Source of the DNA: Candidatus Kaiserbacteria bacterium
Lineage (GTDB): Bacteria > Patescibacteriota > Minisyncoccia > Phycocordibacterales > UBA918
DNA: 28,917 bases
Assembly (NCBI GenBank): GCA_007117575.1
Contig: SKGH01000105.1
Location: forward strand, 1-28,917
Direction: 5' to 3'
The translations under genes were made by a program, and so were the position numbers. Under the pieces are notes generated by a model. That model did not search any database, had not been told where the DNA came from, and saw nothing but the letters and a program-made list of their open reading frames with translations. This document shows, one piece after another, positions 1 to 7,856 of the stretch; positions within the stretch are counted from its first letter, which is position 1, and every line of letters starts with the position of its first letter.

Positions 1-116
1 CCATTTATTACTAACGTAATAAACCAAAATCGTTTTAGTCAGTCACGAAAGAATATAAATGATCACGGAAACCGGGGCTGGGTCAGCGCCTCGAACTTCA
101 TCAGAAACGCGTAAGT
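1..116 (+). repeat. Palindromic intergenic repeat, right part (copy A)
   Basis: This is the right part of the repeat family seen complete at 15946-16155 and 23816-24128; its left arm lies outside the window. The core enters near its left end, including a small hairpin at 4-23 (TTTATTAC, 4-base loop, GTAATAAA). It continues through the GGGGCTGGGTCAGCG segment and ends at the terminal repeat AAACGCGTAAGT (105-116). The core is oriented as in the 23816 copy and opposite to the 15946 copy. It ends about 100 bases upstream of the csoR promoter. No protein is encoded. Confidence 0.85.
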
Positions 117-217
117 CATGAATTCCTTCAGTTTTAAATTAACTCGTAAACTTAAACAATGTAAATTCAGATCTAAGTTATTTGATATTTTTATAAGAAA
201 TTATCCCCATAGCTTTC

Positions 218-246
218 TTGCGACTATACCCCCTAGGGGGTATAGT
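218..246 (+). promoter_or_regulatory. csoR promoter with embedded CsoR-type operator
   Basis: A perfect 24-bp palindrome spans 223-246: ACTATACCCCC, central TA, GGGGGTATAGT. It has the form of operators bound by copper-sensing CsoR repressors, a C-run/G-run palindrome flanked by TAT/ATA. It overlaps a good sigma-70-like promoter: -35 TTGCGA at 218-223, 17-bp spacer, -10 TATAGT at 241-246. A repressor bound here would block RNA polymerase directly. Six bases separate the -10 box from the ATG at 253, so the transcript probably starts at or next to the start codon. Confidence 0.85.
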
Positions 247-252
247 TTTTAT

Positions 253-528
253 ATGGAAAAGAAAAAAACTGTAAGTAAGGAAAAAATCATTAGAAGACTA
301 AAACTGCTAGAGGGTCAAATCCGTGGTCTTCAAAAAATGGTTGAAAACGATACATACTGCATTGACATAATCACACAAACTTCTGCCGTTAAACAGGGAC
401 TTTCAAATGTTGAGGATATTCTTCTGGAAAAACACATCTCTCACTGCGTGGTAAACCAAGTCAGATCAGGCGAAGCAGAAAAAGCCAAGGCTGAGATTTT
501 AAAAGTATACCAATTAAAAAGAAAGTGA
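253..528 (+). CDS. csoR: Copper-sensing transcriptional repressor CsoR
   Basis: A 91-residue all-helical repressor of the CsoR/RcnR (DUF156) family, which releases DNA when Cu(I) binds. The Cys-His-Cys copper ligands are visible as C36, H61 and C65, in the order and spacing of known copper sensors. The N-terminal stretch RRLKLLEGQIRGLQKMVE is the family signature. The reading frame stays open upstream to an ATG at 118, but I chose ATG 253: the protein then has normal family length, and the operator-promoter lies just before it, so the longer start would fall upstream of the transcript. No Shine-Dalgarno is present, fitting a leaderless message. It is first in the operon, one base ahead of copA, and the operator suggests autoregulation. 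Confidence 0.93.
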   Translation: MEKKKTVSKEKIIRRLKLLEGQIRGLQKMVENDTYCIDIITQTSAVKQGLSNVEDILLEKHISHCVVNQVRSGEAEKAKAEILKVYQLKRK

Positions 529-529
529 C

Positions 530-2818
530 ATGAGCAATGAAAAATTTCACATAATAGGCATGAGCTGTGCTTCATGTGCCTCAATAATCGAAAAAACCGT
601 AAAAGATATTGATGGAGTAAGTTCGGTTAAGGTAAATTTTGCCACAGAGAACATGGTTGTATCATACGATACTAAAAAAACAGACCCGACTATCATATCT
701 AAAGAAATAGAACCCTTAGGATACTCTTTAGTTATACGATCCGGGAAGGAGAAGAATAAGAATTCAGAAACAGAGCCGGAAAACGAATCAAATTCATTAA
801 ATAAAGAGAAGTTGCAGGAACTGGCTTCTATGCGTCAGGACCTTTATTCCGCAATACCAATCGCGGTTATTTCATCAATCATGATGGCTTGGGAGATTCT
901 CATTATTTACAATATTCTCCCCATGATGAATGCAACGGTGGAAAATTTTTTTCATCACCTTATACCTGTCTTAGCAACATATATACTGTTTGTCATAGGT
1001 AGACCATACCTTAAAGGAATTTATATCTTTCTCAGACATGGCAAAGCAAACATGGACACCTTGGTGGGGATTGGTACCTTAACAGCCTTTCTGTATAGCT
1101 TCACGATAACTGCTTTTAGTGATTTACTAAGTCCTTACATAGACGTCAGTCACCAATACTACGACGTGACTATCGTAGTTATAGCTTTCGTAGCTCTCGG
1201 AAAATACCTTGAGTTACGTTCAAAGATAAAAACCGGTGACGCTATTCAAAAACTCATACAACTCCAAACCAAAACCGCTCTCATAAAACGCAATGGGGTA
1301 GAGGTTGAGGTGTCTATCAAAGATGTAAAACATGGAGACCAAGTAATAATAAAACCGGGGGCAAAAATACCCGTAGATGGGGTTGTTACCGATGGAGATT
1401 CATTTGTAGATGAGTCAATGATCACCGGAGAACCCATACCGGTACAAAAAAAGATAGGTGACAATGTGGTAGCAGGAACCGTAAACACTAACGGCTACTT
1501 GGTTTTTTCCGCAGAGAAAATAGGGTCAGAGACTCTGTTGGCTCAAATAATCAAAATGGTAGAAGATGCACAGGGTAGTAAAGCACCCATTGAAGCTACT
1601 GTGGATAAAATAGCGTCAATATTTGTACCCATAGTAATTATTTTTGCTTTTCTTACACTGGCAACGTGGTTAATAGTTGGGTCAAACTTTATGGACTTCT
1701 CTCAAGCGCTTTCTTTCGGAATAGTCTCATTTGTCAGTATATTGGTAATAGCTTGCCCTTGCGCGCTGGGACTGGCGACCCCTACGGCAATAATTGTCGG
1801 TGTTGGTAAAGGAGCAAGAGAAGGAATCCTAATCAAAGACGCTGCCACTCTAGAAAAATTACACAACACCAGTACTGTTGTAGTCGACAAAACAGGCACC
1901 ATAACCAAAGGAAAACCTAACGTAGTTGATATTCTTAATTTTTCAGACATGACCGATAGCCGGTTGATTTCCATCTTGGCATCATTGGAAAAAAGATCTG
2001 AACATCCCATTGCTTACGCCATACTGGAATATGTAAACGAACTGAATCTGGAAATACCAGACATTCATAAATTCAAAAATATACAAGGAAAGGGAGTAGA
2101 AGGGGTAATAAATCAAAATAAATATTTCGCCGGTAATTTAAAGCTAATAAATGAAATGGGTATCAAATTTGATACTAATATACTGGAGACATATACATCG
2201 CAAGGTAAGACACCTATAATCCTAGCTGATTCAAGTAAAGTACTGGGGTGTGTGATGATAGCTGATGAAATCAAACCCGAAGCAAAAAAGGCTATAAACG
2301 ATCTGCAAAAACTTGGTATAAAAGTTGTTATGCTCACCGGTGATGATGAAAAAACAGCCAAATACATAGCTTCACAAGTTGACGTTGATAATGTGGTGGC
2401 AAATGTTTTACCTAAAGACAAACTGGAAAAAATTGAATCTCTACAAAGGTCAGGAGAAACTGTGGTCATGGCCGGAGACGGGGTCAATGACGCACCGGCA
2501 CTGGCTAAGGCAGATGTCGGAATAGCCATGGGGACGGGTACTGATGTGGCTATAGAATCATCGGGCATCACGTTGTTAGGTGGAGACATATCGAAATTGG
2601 TTCGAGCTATAAAACTTTCCAAGTTAACTATGCGCGGTATTAAACAAAATCTGTTCTGGGCGTTTATATACAACACCTTGGGCATACCCTTAGCCGCGGG
2701 TGTTTTTTACCCCATTTTCGGTTGGGTTCTAAACCCTGTTTTTGCCGGTTTTGCAATGGCTATGTCCTCAGTGTCCGTAGTCAGCAACTCTTTACGAATA
2801 AAAACCAAAAAATATTAA
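530..2818 (+). CDS. copA: Cu(+)-exporting P1B-type ATPase CopA
   Basis: A 762-residue P-type ATPase that pumps Cu(I) out of the cytoplasm. One N-terminal heavy-metal-associated domain carries GMSCASC (residues 10-16). The transmembrane metal site is CPC (C409-P410-C411), with YN in the seventh helix and MSS in the eighth, the set expected of copper-selective P1B-1 pumps. The catalytic machinery is complete: TGE actuator loop, DKTGT with phosphorylated D453, SEHP in the nucleotide domain, and GDGVNDAP near D650. Length is normal for a one-HMA CopA. The ATG follows the csoR stop by one base and the next gene follows by one base, so translation of the operon is probably coupled. Specificity for Cu(I) is inferred from motifs and from the adjacent CsoR. 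Confidence 0.96.
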   Translation: MSNEKFHIIGMSCASCASIIEKTVKDIDGVSSVKVNFATENMVVSYDTKKTDPTIISKEIEPLGYSLVIRSGKEKNKNSETEPENESNSLNKEKLQELASMRQDLYSAIPIAVISSIMMAWEILIIYNILPMMNATVENFFHHLIPVLATYILFVIGRPYLKGIYIFLRHGKANMDTLVGIGTLTAFLYSFTITAFSDLLSPYIDVSHQYYDVTIVVIAFVALGKYLELRSKIKTGDAIQKLIQLQTKTALIKRNGVEVEVSIKDVKHGDQVIIKPGAKIPVDGVVTDGDSFVDESMITGEPIPVQKKIGDNVVAGTVNTNGYLVFSAEKIGSETLLAQIIKMVEDAQGSKAPIEATVDKIASIFVPIVIIFAFLTLATWLIVGSNFMDFSQALSFGIVSFVSILVIACPCALGLATPTAIIVGVGKGAREGILIKDAATLEKLHNTSTVVVDKTGTITKGKPNVVDILNFSDMTDSRLISILASLEKRSEHPIAYAILEYVNELNLEIPDIHKFKNIQGKGVEGVINQNKYFAGNLKLINEMGIKFDTNILETYTSQGKTPIILADSSKVLGCVMIADEIKPEAKKAINDLQKLGIKVVMLTGDDEKTAKYIASQVDVDNVVANVLPKDKLEKIESLQRSGETVVMAGDGVNDAPALAKADVGIAMGTGTDVAIESSGITLLGGDISKLVRAIKLSKLTMRGIKQNLFWAFIYNTLGIPLAAGVFYPIFGWVLNPVFAGFAMAMSSVSVVSNSLRIKTKKY

Positions 2819-2819
2819 C

Positions 2820-3827
2820 ATGCACACCTACACCTTCTACATTTCAAGCACCCATTGCCCTTCATGCAAAATATTTATAGAAAATGAAGTAAAAAAATAT
2901 AGCCAAGTTATAGACGCGGAAGTTAACCTTAGTGAAGAAACCTTGACTCTTACCGTTGCCCATAACCGGAACCAAAGTGAACTGGCCAAAGAGTTAACCA
3001 AACTGGTTGAACAAAACGGTTACACCATAACAACACACAAGTCAGAAATATTAAAAAAAGAAACCGACGCTAACTGGATAGCTCTACCGATCGGACTTTT
3101 GATACTCATACTTTTCTTTCTACTTCAAAAATACGGCCTCATTAATGCAGGTATCGGTGGTAGTGTTACCCCATTAACTGCCTTTATTATAGGCATAGTT
3201 GCCTCCGTATCCACTTGTCTGGCCGTTATTGGCGGTTTGATACTATCTCTTTCCGCAAAAATATCACAAAACAATTCAGACAACACTAAGACCATTGTCC
3301 TCTTTCATTTTTCAAGATTGCTGAGTTTTGCTATATTGGGTGGTATATTTGGCTTATTTGGAAATCTTATAGGTGTAAATTTCACCATAACCTCCACTCT
3401 GGGAATATTTGCTTCAGTGGTAATGCTGATACTGGGTTTAAATTTAGTGGGTCTTATAAAAAATAATTTTGTACTACTGCCTCCCAATTTCTTTCGTTTT
3501 TTTACCGACACTAAAAACAGAAATACCGCCTCACTACTGTTAGGTTTTGGCACCTTCTTTTTACCTTGTGGCTTTACTCAAGCTATGCAGATCTCAGCCA
3601 TCAGTAGCGGTTCATTCATCTCCGGCTCATTAATAATGCTCTTCTTCGCTTTAGGTACCTTACCGGCATTGTCTTTACTGTCTTTTGGCGCCAATACATT
3701 TGCTAAAAGTAAATATGCTTCGCTGTTCTTAAAAACATCCGGAGTGGTTGTCATCGGTCTGGCTATATTCTCCATACTCGCAGGACTTGCCGGACTTGGT
3801 GTCATTAAACCGTTGATCAATATTTAA
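2820..3827 (+). CDS. Fusion of HMA-like metal-binding domain and DsbD/TauE-like membrane protein
   Basis: A 335-residue protein in two parts. Residues 1-72 form a ferredoxin-like heavy-metal-associated domain with CPSC (13-16) in place of the usual CxxC loop. After a short linker, residues 87-335 hold about six membrane segments resembling the DsbD_2/UreH-like transmembrane family (related to CcdA and TauE/SafE). Two cysteines, C133 (STCLAV) and C250 (LPCGFTQ), sit where CcdA/DsbD proteins carry their redox pair. Such fusions are known beside copper genes. The gene is one base downstream of copA, so it belongs to the operon. A role in passing Cu(I) or reducing power across the membrane to the next gene's product is an inference; it could also be a copper-efflux accessory protein. 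Confidence 0.8.
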   Translation: MHTYTFYISSTHCPSCKIFIENEVKKYSQVIDAEVNLSEETLTLTVAHNRNQSELAKELTKLVEQNGYTITTHKSEILKKETDANWIALPIGLLILILFFLLQKYGLINAGIGGSVTPLTAFIIGIVASVSTCLAVIGGLILSLSAKISQNNSDNTKTIVLFHFSRLLSFAILGGIFGLFGNLIGVNFTITSTLGIFASVVMLILGLNLVGLIKNNFVLLPPNFFRFFTDTKNRNTASLLLGFGTFFLPCGFTQAMQISAISSGSFISGSLIMLFFALGTLPALSLLSFGANTFAKSKYASLFLKTSGVVVIGLAIFSILAGLAGLGVIKPLINI

Positions 3828-3851
3828 ATCATAAATAATTTTAATTAGATT

Positions 3852-4235
3852 ATGAAAACAGCCATATCTATAATCACAGCCGGACTTTTAATCGCCCTAT
3901 TTATAATTCTGTTAAATGATGCCGATAGCAAAGAAGAGGTTGGCTCCTTCGACAACATTGAGATAAATGACGGTGTCCAGTACATAACCATACTGGCCAA
4001 AGGTGGCTACTCACCAAGTGTGACAAACGCAGAGTCTGGAATACCGACCATATTAATTATGAAAACCGACAACACCTATGACTGTTCTTTAGCACTAGTT
4101 ATTCGCTCGATCAATTTCCAAGAAATGCTGGAGCCTAACGGAGAGAAAGTGATTGATCTGGGCACACCCAAGCCCGGTACTTTACGTGGACTCTGTAGTA
4201 TGGGAATGTATAATTTTTCCATAAATTTTAACTGA
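3852..4235 (+). CDS. Membrane-anchored cupredoxin-like copper protein
   Basis: A 127-residue protein with an N-terminal membrane anchor or uncleaved signal (about residues 3-21) and an extracytoplasmic cupredoxin-like beta domain of the EfeO/cupredoxin_1 type. The C-terminal ligand loop is visible as C115-S-M-G-M119. The upstream ligand position appears as C78 (YDCSLAL), where classical blue copper proteins have histidine, giving a Cys/Cys/Met site better suited to Cu(I). It lies 24 bases after the HMA-DsbD fusion and is probably last in the copper operon. A role as outside copper acceptor or sequestering protein follows from the context. No strong terminator follows; a weak AT-rich hairpin lies at about 4239-4256. 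Confidence 0.8.
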   Translation: MKTAISIITAGLLIALFIILLNDADSKEEVGSFDNIEINDGVQYITILAKGGYSPSVTNAESGIPTILIMKTDNTYDCSLALVIRSINFQEMLEPNGEKVIDLGTPKPGTLRGLCSMGMYNFSINFN

Positions 4236-4263
4236 TGTCTTTCTTATAAGAAAAAAGTTTTAT

Positions 4264-4292
4264 TTGACTATCAGAGTTGTCGCCTTTACTAT
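4264..4292 (+). promoter_or_regulatory. Candidate sigma-70 promoter for tyrS
   Basis: TTGACT at 4264-4269, a 17-bp spacer and TACTAT at 4287-4292 form a plausible promoter. It would give a leader of roughly 37 bases before the tyrS ATG at 4336, separating tyrS from the copper operon. No riboswitch or T-box fits in so short a leader. Confidence 0.5.
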
Positions 4293-4335
4293 GGTACTCA
4301 CTATTAATCAGGATTAAGAAGCAAAATCTAACCAT

Positions 4336-5586
4336 ATGAATCAAGAATTAAAAAAAAGGGGACTAATCTCAGACACCGCCGGAGCCAGTTTGGCAAAAAT
4401 CTTATCTAAGAAAAGAAATTTTTATTTAGGAGTAGACCCTACGGCCGACTCTGTACACTTGGGACATTTAGTACCGATAATTTTAATGAAGCATTTATCC
4501 GATCTGGGTTTTACTCCTTACATCTTAGTAGGTGGCGCAACGGGCATGATAGGTGACCCGCGAGAAAGTGGGGAACGTGCTTTACTCGACTTAAAAACCG
4601 TTAACGAGAATTCTAAAACTCTCAAAAAACAATTAACCAAAATAGTTGGTGATAAGAACATCAAGGTTATAGACAATAGAACATGGTTAAGCAAATTATC
4701 TTTGTTAGATTTCCTACGCGATACCGGAAAACACTTTACGGTTAATCAACTTATAAAAAGAGACATAATCAAAAGAAGACTGGAAAATGAACAAGACAGT
4801 ATTTCATACACTGAGTTTTCATACTCCCTGTTACAAGCTTATGATTATCTACACCTCCATTTAAAATATGGAATAGATCTACAAATAGGTGGCTCTGACC
4901 AATGGGCTAACATTGTGTCCGGAGTGGACCTTATACGCAGAAAACAAAACACTGACAGCTTTGCAATCACTACTCCAATAATTACCGATAGATCAACCGG
5001 CAAAAAGTTTGGTAAATCGGAAGGCAATGCCATATGGCTTGACGCTGACAAAACATCACCCTTTAGCTTTTACCAATTCTGGCTAAACGTAAGCGACGAG
5101 AACGTTTTAGAGTACTTAAAAATATTTACCTTCTTACCTCTCAAAGAAATATCAAAACTGGTTAGAGATCACAAAAAAAATCCCCAAAACAGAAAAGCAC
5201 AAAAAAGTCTAGCTTTTGAGGTGACCAAATTTGTACATGGCGAAAAAACAGCAACCTCCATAAAAAAAATATCAGAAACCATATATGACAAAGACATTGA
5301 TTTCTCTTCTTTATCCAAAGAAGAGAAAAAGATAATTGCCAAAGAAATGCCCAGTCATGTTGTAAAAAAGACGGCACTAAAAAAAGGTATCTCGGTAATA
5401 GAAATACTGACAAAAGTTGAATTGGTCAAATCGAAATCAGAAGCTAGAAGGCTACTAACCGGTAACGCCATCTCTTTAAACAATCAAGTAGTTAACAGTG
5501 AATACATGCTTGACGACCAAAACACTCAAAGTGACATGATTCTCATAAAAAGGGGTAAAAAAACAGCTATTCTACTTATAAATTAA
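4336..5586 (+). CDS. tyrS: Tyrosyl-tRNA synthetase
   Basis: A 416-residue class I aminoacyl-tRNA synthetase that charges tRNA-Tyr in the cytoplasm. The HIGH-type motif is HLGH (41-44) in the context DPTADSVHLGHLV, typical of TyrRS. The tyrosine pocket includes QAYDYLHL and the GGSDQW loop (186-190). The KMSKS-type loop is KFGKS (224-228), the form used by the long bacterial TyrS group. An S4 RNA-binding domain occupies roughly the last 70 residues (SKSEARRLLTGNAISLNN). No Shine-Dalgarno is seen. It has its own candidate promoter, and the next gene is convergent. Confidence 0.97.
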   Translation: MNQELKKRGLISDTAGASLAKILSKKRNFYLGVDPTADSVHLGHLVPIILMKHLSDLGFTPYILVGGATGMIGDPRESGERALLDLKTVNENSKTLKKQLTKIVGDKNIKVIDNRTWLSKLSLLDFLRDTGKHFTVNQLIKRDIIKRRLENEQDSISYTEFSYSLLQAYDYLHLHLKYGIDLQIGGSDQWANIVSGVDLIRRKQNTDSFAITTPIITDRSTGKKFGKSEGNAIWLDADKTSPFSFYQFWLNVSDENVLEYLKIFTFLPLKEISKLVRDHKKNPQNRKAQKSLAFEVTKFVHGEKTATSIKKISETIYDKDIDFSSLSKEEKKIIAKEMPSHVVKKTALKKGISVIEILTKVELVKSKSEARRLLTGNAISLNNQVVNSEYMLDDQNTQSDMILIKRGKKTAILLIN

Positions 5587-5609
5587 TAAGCGTGGATTGT
5601 GCGTGAATA

Positions 5610-5780
5610 GTGGAAAAGGGGATAGCTGATAATTCCAGCGGATTATCCGCCAGAATCATTCCTTGGTCAAATGTGATAATCATAAAAATTTGTAAAGACA
5701 ATAATACACTGTATGAACTGCTAATACAAAACCTAAATCAAAACAACAGACCAAGCGAAATTACAAAAAAGTTTCTATAA
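5610..5780 (+). CDS. Possible small ORF, 56 codons, GTG start
   Basis: The gap between tyrS and the convergent gene at 5787 contains an open frame from GTG 5610 to TAA 5778-5780. Its product would be a 56-residue basic peptide whose second half (CKDNNTLYELLIQNLNQNN) looks protein-like, but I recognise no family. There is no Shine-Dalgarno and no clear promoter. A small hairpin (GCGGA, loop TTA, TCCGC at 5638-5650) lies inside it. It could be the remnant of a longer gene or chance. Confidence 0.2.
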   Translation: MEKGIADNSSGLSARIIPWSNVIIIKICKDNNTLYELLIQNLNQNNRPSEITKKFL

Positions 5781-5786
5781 AAAGTT

Positions 5787-6605
5787 TTAAGACTCATTAG
5801 ACAACAGCCAAAACGCCTCAATACCGATGGCGTCATTTTGACTGGGGAACATGATTCTACCGTCGTATTTTGCACTTACAATCACTCCGCCATCACTGGC
5901 AATCGCTTTGTTCTTTGTTATTTTGTCAAAGGATCTGTATTTCTTTAAAAATTTAAATGAGCTGGTATTTTTTCTGTAAACACCAACCACTTTAAGATAC
6001 TCGGTTTTATTTTTACTGTGAGTACTAACAACCCCTTCCAAACACTGATAGTGTTGCAAAAAAACCTCAACGCATCTTACGCCAAGGTCGAAAAAATCCT
6101 CTGGTCTATCTATGGAACCCAACTCCACCACAATACCTACTTTATTTTGTTTTTCCATGTAACCGTTAGTGCCACCGTCTTGAAATGATGATATGCCGGA
6201 AATTGAAATCGGTAAGTCAAATTTTTCTACAACATCCGAACAACGTTTCTCACAGATAGCAAAAGGTAATACTGTCTTGGCATCCGAGCGATAGGCATGG
6301 AGGTCTAGCAAGGTATCACAATCATCTAGTAATTTCATAAGCACGGTAGCCCTTTTTTGTTCATAGGTGCTTGCTGTTTGTTTGGCAATAAAATCTCTAT
6401 TAAGGTTAGACTCTATATAACGGACATTGTTTTTTATTGCTAAAGGGTTAGCCAGTACAAAATGAACCGTACCTCTATCCGGTTCAATTTCACGAATCAT
6501 CTTCTTTACTACCTCAATTCCGGCGGTTTCGTTACCGTGAACACCGGCAAAAACAGCTAGAGTCTTACCGGGCAAGGCACCTTTTTTTGTGATTATGGTT
6601 TTCAT
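5787..6605 (-). CDS. Succinylglutamate desuccinylase/aspartoacylase family zinc hydrolase
   Basis: A 272-residue M14-like zinc amidohydrolase of the AstE/ASPA superfamily, enzymes that cut an N-acyl or peptide-like amide. The zinc ligands are H23 and E26 (GVHGNE) and H103 (DLHAYRS). The substrate-binding pair NR-D appears as NLNRDF (68-72), and the probable catalytic glutamate is E161 in VVELGS. All key residues are present, so it should be active. The substrate cannot be told from sequence. The next gene upstream on the same strand, 52 bases away, encodes a GCS2-type ligase that makes an amide bond, so the pair may act on related compounds. There is no clear Shine-Dalgarno, and it converges on tyrS. 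Confidence 0.85.
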   Translation of the reverse strand: MKTIITKKGALPGKTLAVFAGVHGNETAGIEVVKKMIREIEPDRGTVHFVLANPLAIKNNVRYIESNLNRDFIAKQTASTYEQKRATVLMKLLDDCDTLLDLHAYRSDAKTVLPFAICEKRCSDVVEKFDLPISISGISSFQDGGTNGYMEKQNKVGIVVELGSIDRPEDFFDLGVRCVEVFLQHYQCLEGVVSTHSKNKTEYLKVVGVYRKNTSSFKFLKKYRSFDKITKNKAIASDGGVIVSAKYDGRIMFPSQNDAIGIEAFWLLSNES

Positions 6606-6657
6606 AGTTGATTTTTATGTAATATAAATCTGTGGAGTTTGAAACTCCACAGAGCGC

Positions 6658-7401
6658 CTATATATCAAGGCAAAGATTTGCACAATACTTAACCCAACTG
6701 ATGAGTTCTTCTAATGACTCAGTAGCATCGAAGAGTCTAAACTCAACGGTTGGAAATCTAGTTACGCGAATAAGGTGCCAGCAATTTCGAAGGTCTTCAC
6801 CATAACCATTTTCTTCTGCACAAGTCTTAAAATGTGCTACAGAATCATATGGTGTAGGCATACAATCAGGCTTGACCATCTTGTACAACCTGAGTCTTTC
6901 TCCACCGCTTTTATCGCCAAGGTGAATAAGTGCATCACACTCAGTTATGACTCGGTTATAAACCCGTAAAGCGGTTTCAAGATCCGGCATACCTATGTGT
7001 ATATGTGTCCCTATTATGCGACAAGCCGCTTTCAGTATAGTCTCTGGCATACCTGAGGCTATTTTTGCATACCTGCCTGTTGGATCTGGGTATACGTCCA
7101 GAGGCATGTCTTCATCAGCCACAGGTCGAAGGTCTAACTTAAGGTTGTAAACCTCTAACACCCTCCTGATTGCATCCTCCAGTCTCCGTTGAGCTGGTAT
7201 TATTTGACTCACTGAAGTGTAGGTGAGTGGTCCGCAATTGGTTTCAATCTGACACGCAGACAATTCATACTTGAATTGACCTCTATGTCCGTGAACTAAC
7301 TGCGGTAGTACCAATGGTGCCTCTGGCACAATTACTCCCTCACGATCAGTAATCCAATACTCTCGCTCGATTCCGAACGTCAAACCGTTTAAGCCTTTCA
7401 T
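6658..7401 (-). CDS. GCS2-family carboxylate-amine ligase (YbdK-like)
   Basis: A 247-residue ATP-dependent ligase of the glutamate-cysteine ligase 2 family, which joins a carboxylate (often glutamate) to an amine. The start of the domain, TFGIEREYW, carries the metal-binding acidic pair E12/E14. The core includes GTHIHIG and the late strand TVEFRLFDATES. It is shorter than E. coli YbdK (about 370 residues) but retains the whole catalytic core. The frame stays open to a TTG at 7434 that would overlap the upstream gene by four bases. I prefer ATG 7401 because AAGAGGA lies seven bases before it and the protein then starts normally. The Shine-Dalgarno is notable because most genes here lack one. 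The substrate is unknown. Confidence 0.82.
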   Translation of the reverse strand: MKGLNGLTFGIEREYWITDREGVIVPEAPLVLPQLVHGHRGQFKYELSACQIETNCGPLTYTSVSQIIPAQRRLEDAIRRVLEVYNLKLDLRPVADEDMPLDVYPDPTGRYAKIASGMPETILKAACRIIGTHIHIGMPDLETALRVYNRVITECDALIHLGDKSGGERLRLYKMVKPDCMPTPYDSVAHFKTCAEENGYGEDLRNCWHLIRVTRFPTVEFRLFDATESLEELISWVKYCANLCLDI

Positions 7402-7430
7402 AAGACAGTCCTCTTGGGTTTTAAATGTAG

Positions 7431-7745
7431 TCAATGACCTATATGTTTAATTTCAGTTATCATGATTTTCTTTCCTCCAAATCTTGACACCTGAAAAGTA
7501 ATGGTACATATACCATGTTTAACAAAACCGGTATCGTTTCTTGGTATACACACCTCTCCTACAAACCCCTGCCACGTTAAAACCGATATTTTAGTGTACT
7601 CAGTAATGCCCGTACCCATCCACGGTGTGTATGATGGACCTGTACCGTATGTTTTTATGACATTAGTAATCTGAGCATAACGTTTTTGAGTTGGTTGTCC
7701 TAAAAAAGCCCAAAAGCTAAAAAAAGAAACTAGAAACTTCATCAT
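7431..7745 (-). CDS. Small exported protein of unknown function
   Basis: A 104-residue protein with an N-terminal hydrophobic signal-like stretch (about residues 3-16), followed by a beta-rich region with alternating hydrophobic residues (YAQITNVIKTYG, CTITFQVSRFGGKKIMITEIK), perhaps a small beta barrel. I do not recognise the family. The start at 7745 is supported by GAGGTG seven bases before ATGATG. It stops just before the GCS2 ligase and is probably co-transcribed with it and the amidohydrolase. Two cysteines (CIPRNDTGFVKHGIC) could form a disulfide outside the cell. Its role in a pathway with its neighbours is unknown. Confidence 0.6.
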   Translation of the reverse strand: MMKFLVSFFSFWAFLGQPTQKRYAQITNVIKTYGTGPSYTPWMGTGITEYTKISVLTWQGFVGEVCIPRNDTGFVKHGICTITFQVSRFGGKKIMITEIKHIGH

Positions 7746-7805
7746 TGCAACACCTCATACGCAGATTGTGAAAGAACTGATAGTGCATAACACAAGCACT
7801 GAAAA

Positions 7806-7850
7806 GAACAAAAATCGCTCCTCATGGAGCGATTTTTGTTCTGTATTTTT
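7806..7850. terminator. Strong hairpin, probable bidirectional terminator
   Basis: A perfect 16-bp stem (GAACAAAAATCGCTCC at 7806-7821 and its complement at 7826-7841) encloses the loop TCAT. On the plus strand it is followed by TGTATTTTT; on the minus strand by CTTTTC, at the 3' end of the broken gene at 7857-8361. It would separate that gene from the three-gene operon starting at 7745. Confidence 0.8.
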
Positions 7851-7856
7851 AGTATA

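Noticed and set aside
118..252. N-terminal extension of CsoR from ATG 118
   Set aside because: The added 45 residues match no CsoR and run through the promoter and operator; ATG 253 gives the normal family length.
2113..2685. 190-codon minus-strand frame inside copA
   Set aside because: It is antisense to the fully conserved ATPase catalytic region and has no protein-family character; it is a shadow of codon bias.
7402..7434. TTG start for the GCS2 ligase with a four-base overlap
   Set aside because: ATG 7401 has a good Shine-Dalgarno at the right distance and begins at the conserved domain.
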